A stretch of DNA of 5,442 nucleotides, from the NCBI GenBank assembly GCA_029263945.1, contig JARIDM010000111.1, forward strand, positions 1-5,442. Reading direction: 5' to 3'. Positions 1 to 5,442 of the stretch are shown here, in pieces. Both the position numbers and the translations under genes were made by a program. The notes under the pieces were generated by a model. That model saw nothing but the letters and a program-made list of their open reading frames with translations. It had not been told where the DNA came from and did not search any database. Each line of letters starts with the position of its first letter. Position 1 is the first letter of the stretch. This DNA comes from Sporosarcina sp. (GTDB lineage: Bacteria > Bacillota > Bacilli > Bacillales_A > Planococcaceae).

Positions 1-1748
1 TCTAAGAACTTCTGTGTTAATCCGTTGAAATCTGTATCCGGATGCTCGTGGAATAACCACATGCCTTTCGCTGCATCGATCGGTGATCCTCCACCAAGTG
101 CAATAATCACATCAGGTTTAAAAGTAGCCATCGCCTCTGCACCGCGCATCATTGTTTCTTTAGATGGATCAGGCTCTACGTCAGAGAAAATTTCACAATG
201 TACATAGTCGGAGCGATTGCGTAAGTGATAAAGCACTTTGTCAACATAGCCCAGTTTAACCATTGTTTCATCGGTAACGATAAAGGCTTTCGTAATATTC
301 GGCATTTTAGCTAAGTACTGTACTGAATTTTTTTCGAAATAAACTTTCGGTGGAACTTTGAACCACTGCATATTGTTATTTCTTTTCGCCATTTTTTTAA
401 TATTGATTAAGTGAACAGCTCCTACGTTTGTTGACACAGAGTTCCCGCCATAAGAACCACATCCTAATGTGAGGGACGGCATATAAGCATTGTATATATC
501 ACCGATTGCACCTTGTGAAGAGGGGGCATTTACGATAATACGACCCGCTTTCATGCGCAAGCCAAATTGTTCAATTACCTCTTGGTCATTCGAGTGTATG
601 ACAGCTGAATGTCCTAACCCATCGAATTCTAGCATTTCCTCTGCACGTATTAACCCTTCTTCCGTACTATTCACTTTATAAGCAGCTAAAACAGGACTTA
701 ACTTTTCACGTGATAGCGGGTATTCAGGTCCTACACCTGCTAATTCCGCAACGAGAATCTTTGTTTCTGCAGGAACTTTAACGCCTGCCATTTCTGCGAT
801 GAATGCAGGGCTCATTCCAACAATTACAGGGTTTACAGCAGACGTCTTTTCATTAATCACAACTTTTTCTACTTTGGCTTTCTCTTCTTCAGATAAGAAA
901 TGACACTTATTGTCAATCATTTCTTGTTTTACTACATCGTATATTTCTTTATCGACGATCATTGCTTGTTCTGATGCACAAATCATCCCATTATCGAACG
1001 TTTTCGATAAGATTAAATCATTCACTGCGCGTTTGATATCAACTGATTTCTCGATATAGGCAGGTACGTTACCTGCACCTACACCAAGCGCTGGTTTACC
1101 TGAGCTATAAGCTGACTTCACCATTCCAGGTCCACCAGTTGCTAAGATTGTTGCGACGCCATCATGTTTCATCAATAGTTGTGTTGCTTCTATTGATGGT
1201 TTTTCAATCCATTGAATACAATGTTCAGGTGCACCGTGTTTTACCGCGGCTTCATAAAGAATACTTGCTGCTTCGGCACTTGATTGTTGAGCAGATGGAT
1301 GAAAAGCAAAGATAATCGGGTTACATGTCTTGATTGAAATCAATGACTTGAACATTGTTGTTGATGTTGGGTTCGTTACGGGGGTTACCCCAGCAACTAC
1401 GCCAATTGGTTCTGCAATTTCAACCATGCCATCGTGTGGATTTTCATTAACAATCCCAACTGTTCTATCATACTTAATGTTGTGGTAAACGTATTCTGTC
1501 GCAAAGATATTTTTTATAATTTTGTCTTCATAAACGCCGCGCCCTGTTTCTTCTACAGCTAATTTTGCGAGGTACATATGTTTATCTAAACCAGCTAATG
1601 CCATTTCCTTTACAATATTATCGACTTGTTCTTGCGTTAATTGCTTCATTTCCTTTAACGCGTTGTTTGCATTTTTGACGAGAATGTCAATACTTTCTTG
1701 TACAGATACCTCGTTCTTATTCCTCTTTTTGTCTACTGATGTCACCAT
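1..1748 (-). CDS. adhE: Bifunctional acetaldehyde-CoA/alcohol dehydrogenase AdhE (N-terminal 582 codons, cut by window edge)
   Basis: Cytoplasmic enzyme that reduces acetyl-CoA to acetaldehyde and then to ethanol, using two NADH, in fermentation. Reading the minus strand from ATG at 1748 gives an open frame to the window edge. The acylating aldehyde dehydrogenase domain covers about residues 15-445: an EPIGVVAGVTPVTNPTSTT stretch, the nucleotide-site GVGAGNVP around 222-229, and catalytic Cys257 in FDNGMICASEQ. A linker leads to the iron-type alcohol dehydrogenase domain from about residue 460 (MQWFKVPPKVYFE), with the NAD-binding GGGSPIDAAK at 552-561. The family is usually 860-890 residues, so about one third is missing, including the Fe-ligand residues, which lie beyond the edge. 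The start is supported by GGGAGGG (1761-1755) six bases upstream. The N-terminus has a Lys/Asn-rich extension of roughly ten residues. No internal stop or frameshift was found. Upstream Rex/Fnr-like and cre-like sites suggest redox and carbon-catabolite control. The family call is very secure; an intact C-terminus cannot be shown here. Confidence 0.97.
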   Translation of the reverse strand, partial: MVTSVDKKRNKNEVSVQESIDILVKNANNALKEMKQLTQEQVDNIVKEMALAGLDKHMYLAKLAVEETGRGVYEDKIIKNIFATEYVYHNIKYDRTVGIVNENPHDGMVEIAEPIGVVAGVTPVTNPTSTTMFKSLISIKTCNPIIFAFHPSAQQSSAEAASILYEAAVKHGAPEHCIQWIEKPSIEATQLLMKHDGVATILATGGPGMVKSAYSSGKPALGVGAGNVPAYIEKSVDIKRAVNDLILSKTFDNGMICASEQAMIVDKEIYDVVKQEMIDNKCHFLSEEEKAKVEKVVINEKTSAVNPVIVGMSPAFIAEMAGVKVPAETKILVAELAGVGPEYPLSREKLSPVLAAYKVNSTEEGLIRAEEMLEFDGLGHSAVIHSNDQEVIEQFGLRMKAGRIIVNAPSSQGAIGDIYNAYMPSLTLGCGSYGGNSVSTNVGAVHLINIKKMAKRNNNMQWFKVPPKVYFEKNSVQYLAKMPNITKAFIVTDETMVKLGYVDKVLYHLRNRSDYVHCEIFSDVEPDPSKETMMRGAEAMATFKPDVIIALGGGSPIDAAKGMWLFHEHPDTDFNGLTQKFL

Positions 1749-1796
1749 AATAATCCCTCCCATTATTTTTCAACTATTTTTAAAAAATGTTAAGAA

Positions 1797-1826
1797 AATA
1801 TACGTACTAGATTAGTTACGAGTCAA
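1797..1826 (-). promoter_or_regulatory. Candidate proximal sigma-A promoter of adhE
   Basis: On the minus strand TTGACT (1826-1821, 5 of 6 to consensus) is followed after 18 bases by TATATT (1802-1797, 5 of 6). Transcription would start near 1790 and give a leader of about 42 bases before the adhE ATG. It lies downstream of the small open frame and of both operator-like sites, so it could give adhE expression not directly blocked by them. This is inferred from sequence only; AT-rich intergenic DNA yields such matches by chance at times, although the paired hexamers are good. Confidence 0.5.
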
Positions 1827-1841
1827 GCATAAAAGAAGATA

Positions 1842-1931
1842 TTAATTTTCTTTTTTTATTACTTTTTTAAAGAAGGTTTTCGTATAAAATTTTGATTCGG
1901 AATTAAAGCTTTTACAGCTTATCTTAATCAT
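1842..1931 (-). CDS. Small ORF (29 aa) in the adhE leader, function unknown
   Basis: ATG at 1931-1929 opens a 29-codon frame ending in TAA at 1844-1842. It is preceded by AAAGGAGG (1946-1939) with a seven-base spacer, a near-perfect Bacillales ribosome binding site and at least as good as that of adhE. The product begins MIKISCKSFN and ends KKVIKKEN. It has eight lysines, one cysteine (Cys6) and several Phe/Tyr, with no membrane segment or signal peptide. It sits between the Rex/cre promoter region and adhE, 93 bases before the adhE start, in the same direction, so a transcript from the distal promoter would carry both. It could be a real small protein, a leader peptide coupled to adhE expression, or the leader of a separate short transcript. 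I do not recognise a family. The ribosome binding site is strong evidence for translation; function is unknown. Confidence 0.5.
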   Translation of the reverse strand: MIKISCKSFNSESKFYTKTFFKKVIKKEN

Positions 1932-1971
1932 TTTATTGCCTCCTTTATTTTGTTAATTTCATCATATCATC

Positions 1972-1985
1972 TGTATCCGCTTACA
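1972..1985. promoter_or_regulatory. Candidate CcpA binding site (cre)
   Basis: TGTATCCGCTTACA on the plus strand (TGTAAGCGGATACA on the minus strand) fits the Bacillus cre consensus TGWNANCGNTNWCA with one mismatch in either orientation, keeping the central CG and both TG/CA ends. It covers the predicted start point of the distal adhE promoter, a classic position for CcpA repression. This predicts lower expression on preferred sugars. Binding is inferred. Confidence 0.55.
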
Positions 1986-2014
1986 TTTTTAGGCAATTGC
2001 GACAAGTTTGTGAA
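1986..2014 (-). promoter_or_regulatory. Candidate distal promoter upstream of the small ORF and adhE
   Basis: On the minus strand TTCACA (2014-2009, 5 of 6 to TTGACA) is followed after 17 bases by TAAAAA (1991-1986, 4 of 6 to TATAAT). The -35 is embedded in the Rex-type operator and the expected start, near 1979, falls inside the cre-like site; this geometry suits double repression and supports the call. An alternative is an extended -10, TGATATGAT at 1969-1961, with no good -35; it would start near 1954, still upstream of the small ORF's ribosome binding site. Confidence 0.45.
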
Positions 2015-2025
2015 GAGTTTCACAT
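2008..2025. promoter_or_regulatory. Rex-type (possibly Fnr/Crp-type) operator upstream of adhE
   Basis: TTGTGAAGAGTTTCACAT matches the Gram-positive Rex consensus TTGTGAA-N4-TTCACAA at every defined position but the last. Rex is an NADH-sensing repressor whose known targets include fermentative alcohol and lactate dehydrogenase genes, so the placement fits. The core also matches the Fnr/Crp-family pattern TGTGA-N6-TCACA, so an Fnr or ArcR-like protein could be the binder instead. Overlap with a predicted -35 favours a repressor. Confidence 0.75.
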
Positions 2026-2161
2026 ACTTTTATAAACCCTGTCATATAGGGCTTTAGAAGATGTTAAATCTTAATATCATACCTATATTTAAGAGGGTTT
2101 GTAATTAAATTACGAGAATGACATAGAAAAATTAACTTTTGAAGCAATTGGATAGAAGCAC
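2026..2161. other. Non-coding stretch between the adhE operator and the GMC operon terminator
   Basis: AT-rich DNA with no supported gene. It contains a short imperfect inverted repeat (CCCT at 2037-2040 facing AGGG at 2048-2051, flanked by A and T runs), too short to call a terminator or riboswitch. On the minus strand TATGAT (complement of 2079-2084) resembles a -10, but the -35 partner is poor. Nothing else was recognised. Confidence 0.4.
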
Positions 2162-2210
2162 AAAAAAATGAAGCTACCCACACGGAAATAAACAGTGTAT
2201 GGATAGCTTC
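2162..2210 (-). terminator. Rho-independent terminator of the subunit 3/GMC operon
   Basis: Read on the minus strand, GAAGCTATCCATAC (2210-2197) pairs with GTGTGGGTAGCTTC (2183-2170) to form a 14-bp stem with a 13-base loop, followed by one A and seven T (2168-2162). Two pairs are G-U wobbles on this strand and become C/A mismatches on the plus strand, and only the minus strand has the T run directly after the stem. It therefore terminates leftward transcription, 39 bases past the GMC stop codon. Confidence 0.9.
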
Positions 2211-2249
2211 TTATTGTATTTTAAGCTGTTTTTGATAATAGTTTATGAA

Positions 2250-3995
2250 TTAAGCAGTGTGACTTTCTTTATCAATTTCAACAAGTTGTCCACCGTTTTT
2301 TAGATGCATTTCGATTCCTTCTGCTGCACGATACGCGAGCGCACCAATTGTTGCGGTTGGATGGTGGCCTCCGAAGTGTGGGAAAGCGGAACCACCCACG
2401 ACAAAAAGGTTATCTACATCCCACATTTGTAAATACGTATTTACTGCCGAAGTTGTTGGATCCGCGCCCATGACCACGCCACCAGCATAATGTCCACCTT
2501 GGTAGATATGGTCGAACTCTTGCGGAACTTCATCTTCATCGATAATATCTGCACCCATTTGCTCGACAATTTCTTTTGTTTTCTCAATCCCGAACTTAGC
2601 AATATTGCGGTCTTGTTCAGTGTATTTGTTGGTCACACGTATAAGGGGGTCATTAAATTCGTCTTTATAGGTTGGGTCTAAGTCCAAATAGTTATGCCAC
2701 CACGGCATAATCGCTGGCGTATACCAAACAACGAGGTTGCGGTTTGCGTAGAATATAGATTTCTCCTTAAATTCAGCCCCCCAACTCGGTGTGCCTTTTG
2801 GGACGTGATTGGTTGCGATTGCGGCATCACCGTATTGTCTGAGTTCAATCCCACCCCCGTTAATGAAATCTAGATTTGTATGGTCAAAATTATCCCCTGC
2901 GAAATCACTAAGGGCACCTCCTAATGCGCCTGCCCCCATATAAAGATTAAACTTTTTTTCATTAAAGTAACCCCTTGCGCCGAGGAACGTAATATTAAAT
3001 TGTCCGTTAAAGTTTCGTCCGATGACGCCTTTTCGTGTTTTCGGATCATATTGTTTCCCAATGTTAGAGAGCATGAGGAGTCGATTATTGGAAATAGCGA
3101 ATGCTGCCAGTACAACAACATCAGCAGGTTGTTCATATTCAATCCCTGAATTGGTATCTACATAAAGAACGCCTGTTGCTTTTTCACCGTCATATAAAAC
3201 ACGACGAACATAAGCATTTGTTCTGACTTCGCAATTTCCAGTCTTTTTTGCAGTAGGGATCACCGTGACAAGTGGATCTGATTTTGCGCCAAAGTCACAG
3301 CCGTATTGTGTACAATAAGAACAAAACATACATTGGTTCAGTTTTTCGCCATCTGGGTTTTCGTAGGCTTGTGATAGGTTTCCAGAGGGAACTTGATAAG
3401 GGTGATAACCTAATTCAGTCGCTGCTTTTTTAAATAGTTTAACAGCAGGGGAGGCTTTCATCGGTGGGTTGGGATAATCATTTGTGCGTTCTTCACCAAA
3501 GGGGTCCCGTTCGCCTGAAATACCTGCTGTTTTTTCAAAACGATCATAGTACTTTTCAAATTCTTTAAATGTAATGCCCCAATCTTGAATGGTCATCCCA
3601 TTTGGAATTTTACTTTTTCCGTAGCGCGCAACAGTCTGACTATAAATCTCAAAATCATAGGGCATAAACCGATATGTTGCCCCAGCCCAGTGAACCCCAC
3701 CACCGCCGAGGTCAGTACCAGCCATATACGCATCTCGTGTTCGTACTGGCAGTGCTGTTTCTTCTAGTGTGTTTCTAGAGGTTATCGTTTCAGGTGAAAG
3801 ATTTTGCATCATTTCATATCGATTGGTATAACGTAATTCATCTTTTACACCTGTGTAATCATCTCTGGTTTTATTTTCACCTCGTTCAAGCGCGACAACT
3901 TGATAACCTGCTTTGGCGAGTTCTGCTGATACGATCCCACCAGCCCAGCCAGTCCCAACGACAACAACATTTACTTTTTTTAGTTTTTCTGCCAT
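2250..3995 (-). CDS. GMC-family FAD oxidoreductase, gluconate 2-dehydrogenase large-subunit-like
   Basis: A 581-residue flavoprotein predicted to oxidise a sugar, sugar acid or polyol with bound FAD; D-gluconate to 2-ketogluconate is the family's namesake reaction, but the substrate here is unproven. The N-terminal Rossmann motif VVVVGTGWAGG spans residues 10-20, with Glu37 (ALERG) placed to bind the adenosine ribose. A glycine-rich LGGGGVHWAG (96-105) is typical of this branch. The GMC C-terminal domain carries GGHYAGGVVMGADP with His502, and GGHHPTATIGALAYR with His545, the expected catalytic pair by analogy to glucose oxidase His516/His559. Cys222, 225, 228 and 233 form CxxCxxCx4C, where related dehydrogenases carry a 3Fe-4S cluster. 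It has no export signal; the Tat signal on the upstream partner probably serves both. It is the second gene of a two-gene operon, 15 bases after the partner's stop by this start. An in-frame ATG at 4010 would add five residues but is less well placed. GMC assignment is secure; substrate and acceptor are not. Confidence 0.93.
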   Translation of the reverse strand: MAEKLKKVNVVVVGTGWAGGIVSAELAKAGYQVVALERGENKTRDDYTGVKDELRYTNRYEMMQNLSPETITSRNTLEETALPVRTRDAYMAGTDLGGGGVHWAGATYRFMPYDFEIYSQTVARYGKSKIPNGMTIQDWGITFKEFEKYYDRFEKTAGISGERDPFGEERTNDYPNPPMKASPAVKLFKKAATELGYHPYQVPSGNLSQAYENPDGEKLNQCMFCSYCTQYGCDFGAKSDPLVTVIPTAKKTGNCEVRTNAYVRRVLYDGEKATGVLYVDTNSGIEYEQPADVVVLAAFAISNNRLLMLSNIGKQYDPKTRKGVIGRNFNGQFNITFLGARGYFNEKKFNLYMGAGALGGALSDFAGDNFDHTNLDFINGGGIELRQYGDAAIATNHVPKGTPSWGAEFKEKSIFYANRNLVVWYTPAIMPWWHNYLDLDPTYKDEFNDPLIRVTNKYTEQDRNIAKFGIEKTKEIVEQMGADIIDEDEVPQEFDHIYQGGHYAGGVVMGADPTTSAVNTYLQMWDVDNLFVVGGSAFPHFGGHHPTATIGALAYRAAEGIEMHLKNGGQLVEIDKESHTA

Positions 3996-4002
3996 TCGTA
4001 CA

Positions 4003-4008
4003 CCCTCC
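4003..4008 (-). promoter_or_regulatory. Ribosome binding site that decides the GMC start
   Basis: GGAGGG (4008-4003 on the minus strand) lies seven bases before ATG at 3995-3993, ideal spacing. The upstream in-frame ATG at 4010 directly abuts the TAA of the preceding gene and overlaps this Shine-Dalgarno sequence, with only a weak GGATAA before it. The 3995 start is therefore preferred, although re-initiation at 4010 by terminating ribosomes is possible. Confidence 0.7.
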
Positions 4009-4010
4009 AT

Positions 4011-4835
4011 TTATCCAAAAGCTTGGTAATCCATTAAACTCTCTGGTTCCATAATCAGAAATTCTTCCGTTTCAATTTGTTCAAGATAGCCCATTCGTGG
4101 TCCTGGGTATTCTTTCATTCGCCAACCCATCATGTCTTTATTGCCACCGTAAACAGGGTCTGCATAAGCCCCTTCAATTGTTGTTTTTAAGAGTAAATGG
4201 AAGAAGGTTTCTGCACTTACGCCTGGTAAGTCGACATCGTTTACCTCAAACATTGTTAAAATTTCATCTTGTTGGCTGTCTTCAGCATCAACGAATTTAG
4301 TTCCGAATTGATTTTGTGCAACTGATTCTAATTTTCTAAGGCCAATAAGAAACACTTCACTTCTTGTTAACCTTGTTTGATACCTTGGTGTGGGTGTAGG
4401 GGACTGTGTTTCGGTATTAGGTCCTTGGCTATCCTGGTTAATGTTCGGATTTTGAACTTGTTGTGTTTGGATAAAAGGACCGCTCATATATTCCTTTGCA
4501 TTGTCTCCCCAAGAACCTGCTAACTGTTTGTCGATAAAATAAGGAATACCCAGTTCAATTGCCCCAGGACCGTCTTTGCTTTCCGGGAAAAGTCGTTCTG
4601 TTGCGGCCGACAAAATATCAAAGTCTTCTTTTCTAGAGAAGAACATACGGGCCTCTGTTAAATTTTTAACGTCTTTCGTATTTTGGGGCAGGTCTTTTTT
4701 CTGAAATTGACTGGTGAGCAACCCACCGAATAGTGAACCGCCGACGACACCACCTGCGATAAGACTAGAGTTCTTAAGGAATTGACGACGGCTTAAGCCT
4801 TCTTGTTCATGATGATCTATTGGTTTTCGAGTCAT
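4011..4835 (-). CDS. Gluconate 2-dehydrogenase subunit 3 family protein with Tat signal
   Basis: A 274-residue accessory subunit, expected outside the membrane or anchored to it in complex with the GMC flavoprotein encoded next. The N-terminus has a full twin-arginine motif, SRRQFLK (15-21), followed by a Gly-rich hydrophobic stretch to about residue 41. No clear signal-peptidase site or lipobox cysteine is seen, so the signal may remain as an anchor. The subunit 3 domain begins near residue 66 (FFSRKEDFDIL) and includes EGAYADPVYGGN (221-232) and DMMGWRMKEYPG, sequences typical of the family. A Q/N/P/T-rich segment (about 122-153) interrupts the domain and is probably a flexible loop. The protein has no cysteine, hence no haem or Fe-S ligands of that type. 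The start at 4835 is set by AAGGAG (4847-4842), six bases upstream. In characterised relatives this subunit supports export and maturation of the flavoprotein; that role is inferred here. Confidence 0.88.
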   Translation of the reverse strand: MTRKPIDHHEQEGLSRRQFLKNSSLIAGGVVGGSLFGGLLTSQFQKKDLPQNTKDVKNLTEARMFFSRKEDFDILSAATERLFPESKDGPGAIELGIPYFIDKQLAGSWGDNAKEYMSGPFIQTQQVQNPNINQDSQGPNTETQSPTPTPRYQTRLTRSEVFLIGLRKLESVAQNQFGTKFVDAEDSQQDEILTMFEVNDVDLPGVSAETFFHLLLKTTIEGAYADPVYGGNKDMMGWRMKEYPGPRMGYLEQIETEEFLIMEPESLMDYQAFG

Positions 4836-5166
4836 TCAGTACTCCTTCGTATAGATGTATTTGTACTTACTAGACTCATTATCTGCATCTTTATCCAAAA
4901 ATAAACAAAAAAGTGATGTTGTGTCTTTGGTTATTGACGCAGGCCGTGAAAGTGCCGTAATATAAACAAAGTGAATTGTGCTTGATTGTTTACATAATGG
5001 AGCTAATTTCATAATGACCTTATTTTGCGACCATGACACAATATATTGTTCGGGAGTGTTTCAACCTGACTATATGTTGGGGTGGCGGCGCAAGAAAACC
5101 CTATTATGAAATTGATTGAATTGATGGAACTTTATTGAGCTAAAAGTACTGGAGGATGTTTTTTAG
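4836..5166. other. Divergent intergenic region between the dehydrogenase operon and the small membrane protein unit
   Basis: This 331-bp stretch must hold leftward and rightward promoters, yet none stands out. Rightward candidates are TTGACG (4934-4939) with TAATAT (4958-4963) at 18 bases, and TTTACA (4989-4994) with CATAAT (5010-5015) at a short 15 bases. A leftward candidate is GATAAT on the minus strand near 4878-4883 with a poor -35 (TTGTTT at 19 bases). The heptamer CATAATG occurs twice (4993-4999, 5010-5016). A perfect 12-bp palindrome, ACAATATATTGT, lies at 5038-5049, followed by a G-rich patch near 5078-5091. Short open frames here lack ribosome binding sites and were not called. Confidence 0.4.
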
Positions 5167-5382
5167 ATGGAGATCATTGCGTTGATTGCAGGTTTATTTA
5201 TTGCCTATTTATTTGTAAAATCTACGGGTAGTGGATTTATAGCTTTCTTTATCGTTTGGACGATTGCAACGATGTTGTCGGGGATTGCGCTTGCGATATT
5301 TGGATTCCTATTTAGCATCGTGCTGTTTTTTGGAATCATAATTGCCTTTATTTGGATTGTAAAGAAAGTTTTTGTCGGATAA
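5167..5382 (+). CDS. Small hydrophobic membrane protein (71 aa), unknown function
   Basis: The 71-residue product is almost entirely apolar. A first membrane segment spans about residues 3-17 (IIALIAGLFIAYLFV), a short KSTGSG turn follows, and a long hydrophobic stretch from about 24 to 65 could form two more segments broken near the Ser/Gly at 38-39. The C-terminus is basic (VKKVFVG), which favours a cytoplasmic tail by the positive-inside rule. GGAGG at 5151-5155 is eleven bases before the ATG, slightly long but acceptable. The next gene begins 18 bases after the stop in the same direction, so the two are probably co-transcribed. I recognise no family and see no catalytic motif. The regular hydrophobic pattern and the ribosome binding site make a real gene likely; the antisense frame across this region is a shadow. 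Confidence 0.75.
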   Translation: MEIIALIAGLFIAYLFVKSTGSGFIAFFIVWTIATMLSGIALAIFGFLFSIVLFFGIIIAFIWIVKKVFVG

Positions 5383-5400
5383 CAAGTTAGGTGGATCAGC

Positions 5401-5442
5401 ATGAAGAAAAACAAATTGGTTATGGGATTCCTATTGTTATTG
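5401..5442 (+). CDS. Start of a secreted or membrane protein (first 14 codons, cut by window edge)
   Basis: ATG at 5401 is preceded by AGGTGG (5389-5394) at six bases. The visible residues, MKKNKLVMGFLLLL, have the charged start and hydrophobic run of a signal peptide, lipoprotein signal or first membrane segment. The gap to the preceding membrane protein gene is 18 bases, suggesting an operon. Nothing about function can be read from this fragment. Confidence 0.7.
   Translation, partial: MKKNKLVMGFLLLL

Noticed and set aside
1904..1918. Hairpin AAGCT/AGCTT within the small ORF as an attenuator
   Set aside because: A five-base stem with no T run directly after it is too weak, and no alternative pairing partner was found.
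2037..2051. Inverted repeat CCCT/AGGG as a possible terminator or RNA element
   Set aside because: The stem is only four GC-rich pairs with a few flanking A-T pairs and a bulge, and no proper T run follows on either strand.
2490..4300. Several plus-strand frames of 60-86 codons opposite the GMC and subunit 3 genes
   Set aside because: All lie antisense within well supported genes, with no ribosome binding sites or domain-like sequence.
4836..5039. 67-codon minus-strand open frame directly before the subunit 3 gene
   Set aside because: It starts at a GTG without a ribosome binding site, has no recognisable domain, and fills the region where the operon's promoter and leader must lie.
5106..5138. 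Ten-codon plus-strand frame MKLIELMELY before the membrane protein gene
   Set aside because: No Shine-Dalgarno sequence upstream and too short to support without one.
5205..5414. 69-codon minus-strand open frame opposite the 71-residue membrane protein
   Set aside because: It is antisense to a better supported gene, lacks a convincing ribosome binding site, and its composition is that of a complement shadow.

Overview
The window looks like ordinary chromosomal DNA of a low-GC Gram-positive bacterium, most likely of the order Bacillales. The evidence is AT-rich intergenic DNA, strong AGGAGG-type ribosome binding sites, a Rex/Fnr-type operator beside a CcpA cre-like site, and gene families common in that group. 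Genus and species cannot be decided from the sequence, and no mobile element, CRISPR array, tRNA or rRNA is visible.

Layout from left to right. Positions 1-1748 (minus strand) carry the first 582 codons of adhE, the bifunctional acetaldehyde-CoA/alcohol dehydrogenase; the rest runs off the left edge. Its upstream region (1749-2030) is the richest regulatory stretch of the window. Reading towards adhE it holds an 18-bp Rex-type operator that overlaps the -35 of a distal promoter, a cre-like site near the predicted start point, a 29-codon open frame with a near-perfect Shine-Dalgarno sequence, a second sigma-A-like promoter, and then adhE. Positions 2162-2210 form a strong intrinsic terminator on the minus strand. 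It closes a two-gene minus-strand operon: a Tat-signal protein of the gluconate 2-dehydrogenase subunit 3 family (4011-4835), followed by a GMC-family FAD oxidoreductase (2250-3995). A 331-bp divergent intergenic region (4836-5166) separates this operon from a plus-strand unit made of a 71-residue very hydrophobic membrane protein (5167-5382) and the first 14 codons of another secreted or membrane protein (5401 to the right edge).

How the genes may work together. The subunit 3/GMC pair is expected to form an exported, membrane-associated sugar, sugar-acid or polyol dehydrogenase. The small subunit carries the twin-arginine signal and would carry the folded flavoprotein out with it. No cytochrome c subunit is encoded beside them, so the electron acceptor is unknown; a four-cysteine cluster in the flavoprotein suggests an Fe-S relay. 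AdhE is a separate fermentative unit that reoxidises NADH by reducing acetyl-CoA to ethanol. Its predicted redox-responsive (Rex or Fnr) and carbon-catabolite (CcpA) sites fit that role.

No wholly new system is evident. The least explained items are the small open frame in the adhE leader with its two-promoter arrangement, and the cysteine motif and missing electron-transfer partner of the GMC dehydrogenase.
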